From positions 1,087,967 through 1,151,966 of the forward strand of contig JAJJXM010000008.1 of NCBI GenBank assembly GCA_024516155.1: 64,000 bases of DNA, given 5' to 3'. A model generated the notes under the pieces. It searched no databases. It saw only the letters and a list, made by a program, of their open reading frames with translations, and was not told the DNA's origin. This document shows positions 63,864-64,000 of this stretch, piece after piece. This DNA comes from Pyronema omphalodes (Eukaryota > Ascomycota > Pezizomycetes > Pezizales > Pyronemataceae). Both the position numbers and the translations under genes were made by a program. The stretch's first letter is position 1; each line of letters starts with the position of its first letter.

Positions 63864-64000
63864 AAGGGTTAGGGTTAGGGTTAGGGTTAGGGTTAGGGTT
63901 AGGGTTAGGGTTAGGGTTAGGGTTAGGGTTAGGGTTAGGGTTAGGGTTAGGGTTAGGGTTAGGGTTAGGGTTAGGGTTAGGGTTAGGGTTAGGGTTGGGT
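63864..64000 (+). repeat. Telomere, (TTAGGG)n
   Basis: From TAAGGG at 63,864, about 22 perfect TTAGGG units run to the window end, with one variant (TTGGGT) in the last six bases. G-rich on the plus strand pointing right, as expected for a right chromosome end. The array length is typical for filamentous fungi. Confidence 0.95.

Overview
This window looks like the end of a fungal chromosome, most likely from a basidiomycete (Agaricomycetes-type). The sequence finishes in about 23 units of TTAGGG running to the last base. Almost everything from 12.4 kb onward is chromodomain-bearing Ty3/gypsy (chromovirus-type) LTR retrotransposon DNA, and host genes are nearly absent. Species-level assignment is not possible from the sequence alone. 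The only host coding sequence I can support is the first 34 codons of a minus-strand gene at the left edge.

Left part (1-12.4 kb): gene-poor, AT-leaning DNA holding a 759-bp TA-flanked inverted-repeat element (MITE-like), a 34-bp tandem repeat, three blocks of a 16-bp minisatellite, a tRNA-like (SINE-like) stretch and an old gag relic (G).

Right part (12.4-63.9 kb): a nested pile of retroelements. I name them family A (copies A0, A1, A2, A3, A4), B, C, D, E (C-like) and F (D-like). A2 (21,471-27,878) is complete, with identical-looking LTRs, a perfect 5-bp target duplication and open gag and pol. A4 is nearly complete, but its integrase has lost the first catalytic Asp. C is nested inside the pol gene of B with a 5-bp duplication. 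B is nested in F, A2 is nested in an F LTR, and D abuts A3 and E. The last feature before the telomere is a B LTR cut off at its 582nd base and capped by telomere repeats.

How the parts work: A and D use the same expression plan. The LTR carries a TATA-like box. About 38 bases downstream is a 9-10 base segment complementary to the primer-binding site just inside the LTR, which is the signature of Tf1-type self-priming. Gag and Pol are joined through a G GGA AAA -1 frameshift site. A also carries a small 80-codon ORF before gag that overlaps the gag start by 11 nt. D carries a third ORF after pol, joined by a TAATG stop-start overlap; it encodes a Cys/His-rich protein with a C-terminal hydrophobic anchor.

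The strongest structural result is a large inversion of roughly 41 kb. A1 and A4 lie in opposite orientation, and their outer flanks and target duplications do not match within each copy. They match perfectly once the intervening DNA is flipped: the E element becomes continuous again, an F LTR becomes continuous again, and the LTR variants pair up. A1 and A4 are therefore the two recombinant products of one exchange between inverted A elements.
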